Positions 63,861-64,000 of a stretch of DNA of 64,000 bases are shown piece by piece (the first letter of the stretch is position 1; each line of letters begins with the position of its first letter). The translations under genes were made by a program, and so were the position numbers. Where the stretch lies: assembly GCF_016775705.1 (NCBI RefSeq), contig NZ_CP068760.1:1240001-1304000 (forward strand), read 5' to 3'. The notes beneath the pieces were generated by a model, which ran no database searches, was not told where the DNA came from, and saw only the letters and a list, made by a program, of their open reading frames with translations. Source of the stretch: Chryseobacterium cucumeris (GTDB lineage: Bacteria > Bacteroidota > Bacteroidia > Flavobacteriales > Weeksellaceae).

Positions 63861-64000
63861 TTATTCTTTGTTTTTCCGGTTCTTATCCAGTTCCAGCTTA
63901 AAACATCCCAGGATGAATTCACTGTAATAGAGCTGGGCATTAACAGGCTTGGTTCTGGAATGCAGATCTAATTTCTCTGAAAGAACCACTTTTCCTTTGT
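63861..64000 (-). CDS. C-terminal end of an unrecognised protein
   Basis: The last about 46 codons are visible, reading KGKVVLSEKLDLHS, then NAQLYYSEFILGCFKLELD, stop at 63861. No family recognised; the N-terminus lies beyond the window. Codirectional with the SDR gene, 32 bases downstream of this stop. Confidence 0.6.
   Translation of the reverse strand, partial: KGKVVLSEKLDLHSRTKPVNAQLYYSEFILGCFKLELDKNRKNKE

Overview
The window looks like a chromosomal segment of a Chryseobacterium-like flavobacterium (Bacteroidota, Weeksellaceae). The evidence is gene content: a type IX secretion sorting domain, SusC-like and siderophore-type TonB receptors, DUF6029, Omp28 and DUF2797 proteins, lipoproteins with a Cys-Ser-Ser-Asp-Asp-Asp start, low GC intergenic DNA, and promoters of the Bacteroidota TTG-N17-19-TAnnTTTG type. 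No search was run, so the genus is inferred from remembered sequence style.

Layout. 1-9208: the division and cell wall (dcw) cluster, all on the minus strand, transcribed mraZ-rsmH-ftsL-ftsI-murE-mraY-murD-ftsW (ftsW runs off the left edge). It is headed by a tandem MraZ box. 9382-11343: plus-strand alpha/beta hydrolase, engB and an ElaA-type acetyltransferase. 11429-15253: a TPR histidine kinase/response regulator pair, a small peptide gene and a membrane protein gene, with the same 16-nt palindrome at both ends of the two-component block. 15392-17391: msrA and a ROK glucokinase, separated by a repeat-rich gap. 17471-24279: an iron-uptake type operon in which a TonB receptor plus PepSY membrane protein module occurs twice. 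24422-29892: secA, DUF2795, a nucleotide-sugar epimerase and DUF2797. 29960-38168: a divergent cluster that may form a thiol-disulfide relay across the envelope (TlpA thioredoxin, DUF6029 barrel and DsbD on the minus strand; Omp28 lipoprotein, Omp28/T9SS protein and a small secreted protein on the plus strand).

38368-43016 holds an AsmA-like protein, two small genes and a radical SAM protein. 43017-44330 has no intact gene. It contains phased octamer repeats, a REP-like element, two strong tandem promoters that resemble flavobacterial rRNA promoters but have no rRNA behind them, and the 3' remnant of an IS110-type transposase. 44392-52489 carries an NlpC/P60 lipoprotein, small secreted proteins and a second two-component system with a propeller-type sensor kinase. 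52650-53795 has a broken S41 peptidase, a TPR-Arr rifampin ADP-ribosyltransferase fusion and tRNA-Ala(GGC). 53958-56730 includes a TPP riboswitch in front of pnuT and an acyl-CoA dehydrogenase-like gene. 56860-59591 groups three helical-bundle stress protein families with AlkB. 59779-64000 has an orphan SdhB-type iron-sulfur protein, two SDR-type enzymes, a cytoplasmic alpha-amylase and the end of an unrecognised gene.

The most unusual signal is in non-coding DNA. Several spacers, mostly 5' leaders of essential genes, are built from degenerate repeats with an exact 7-nt phase; the 43 kb gap carries relatives with an exact 8-nt phase.
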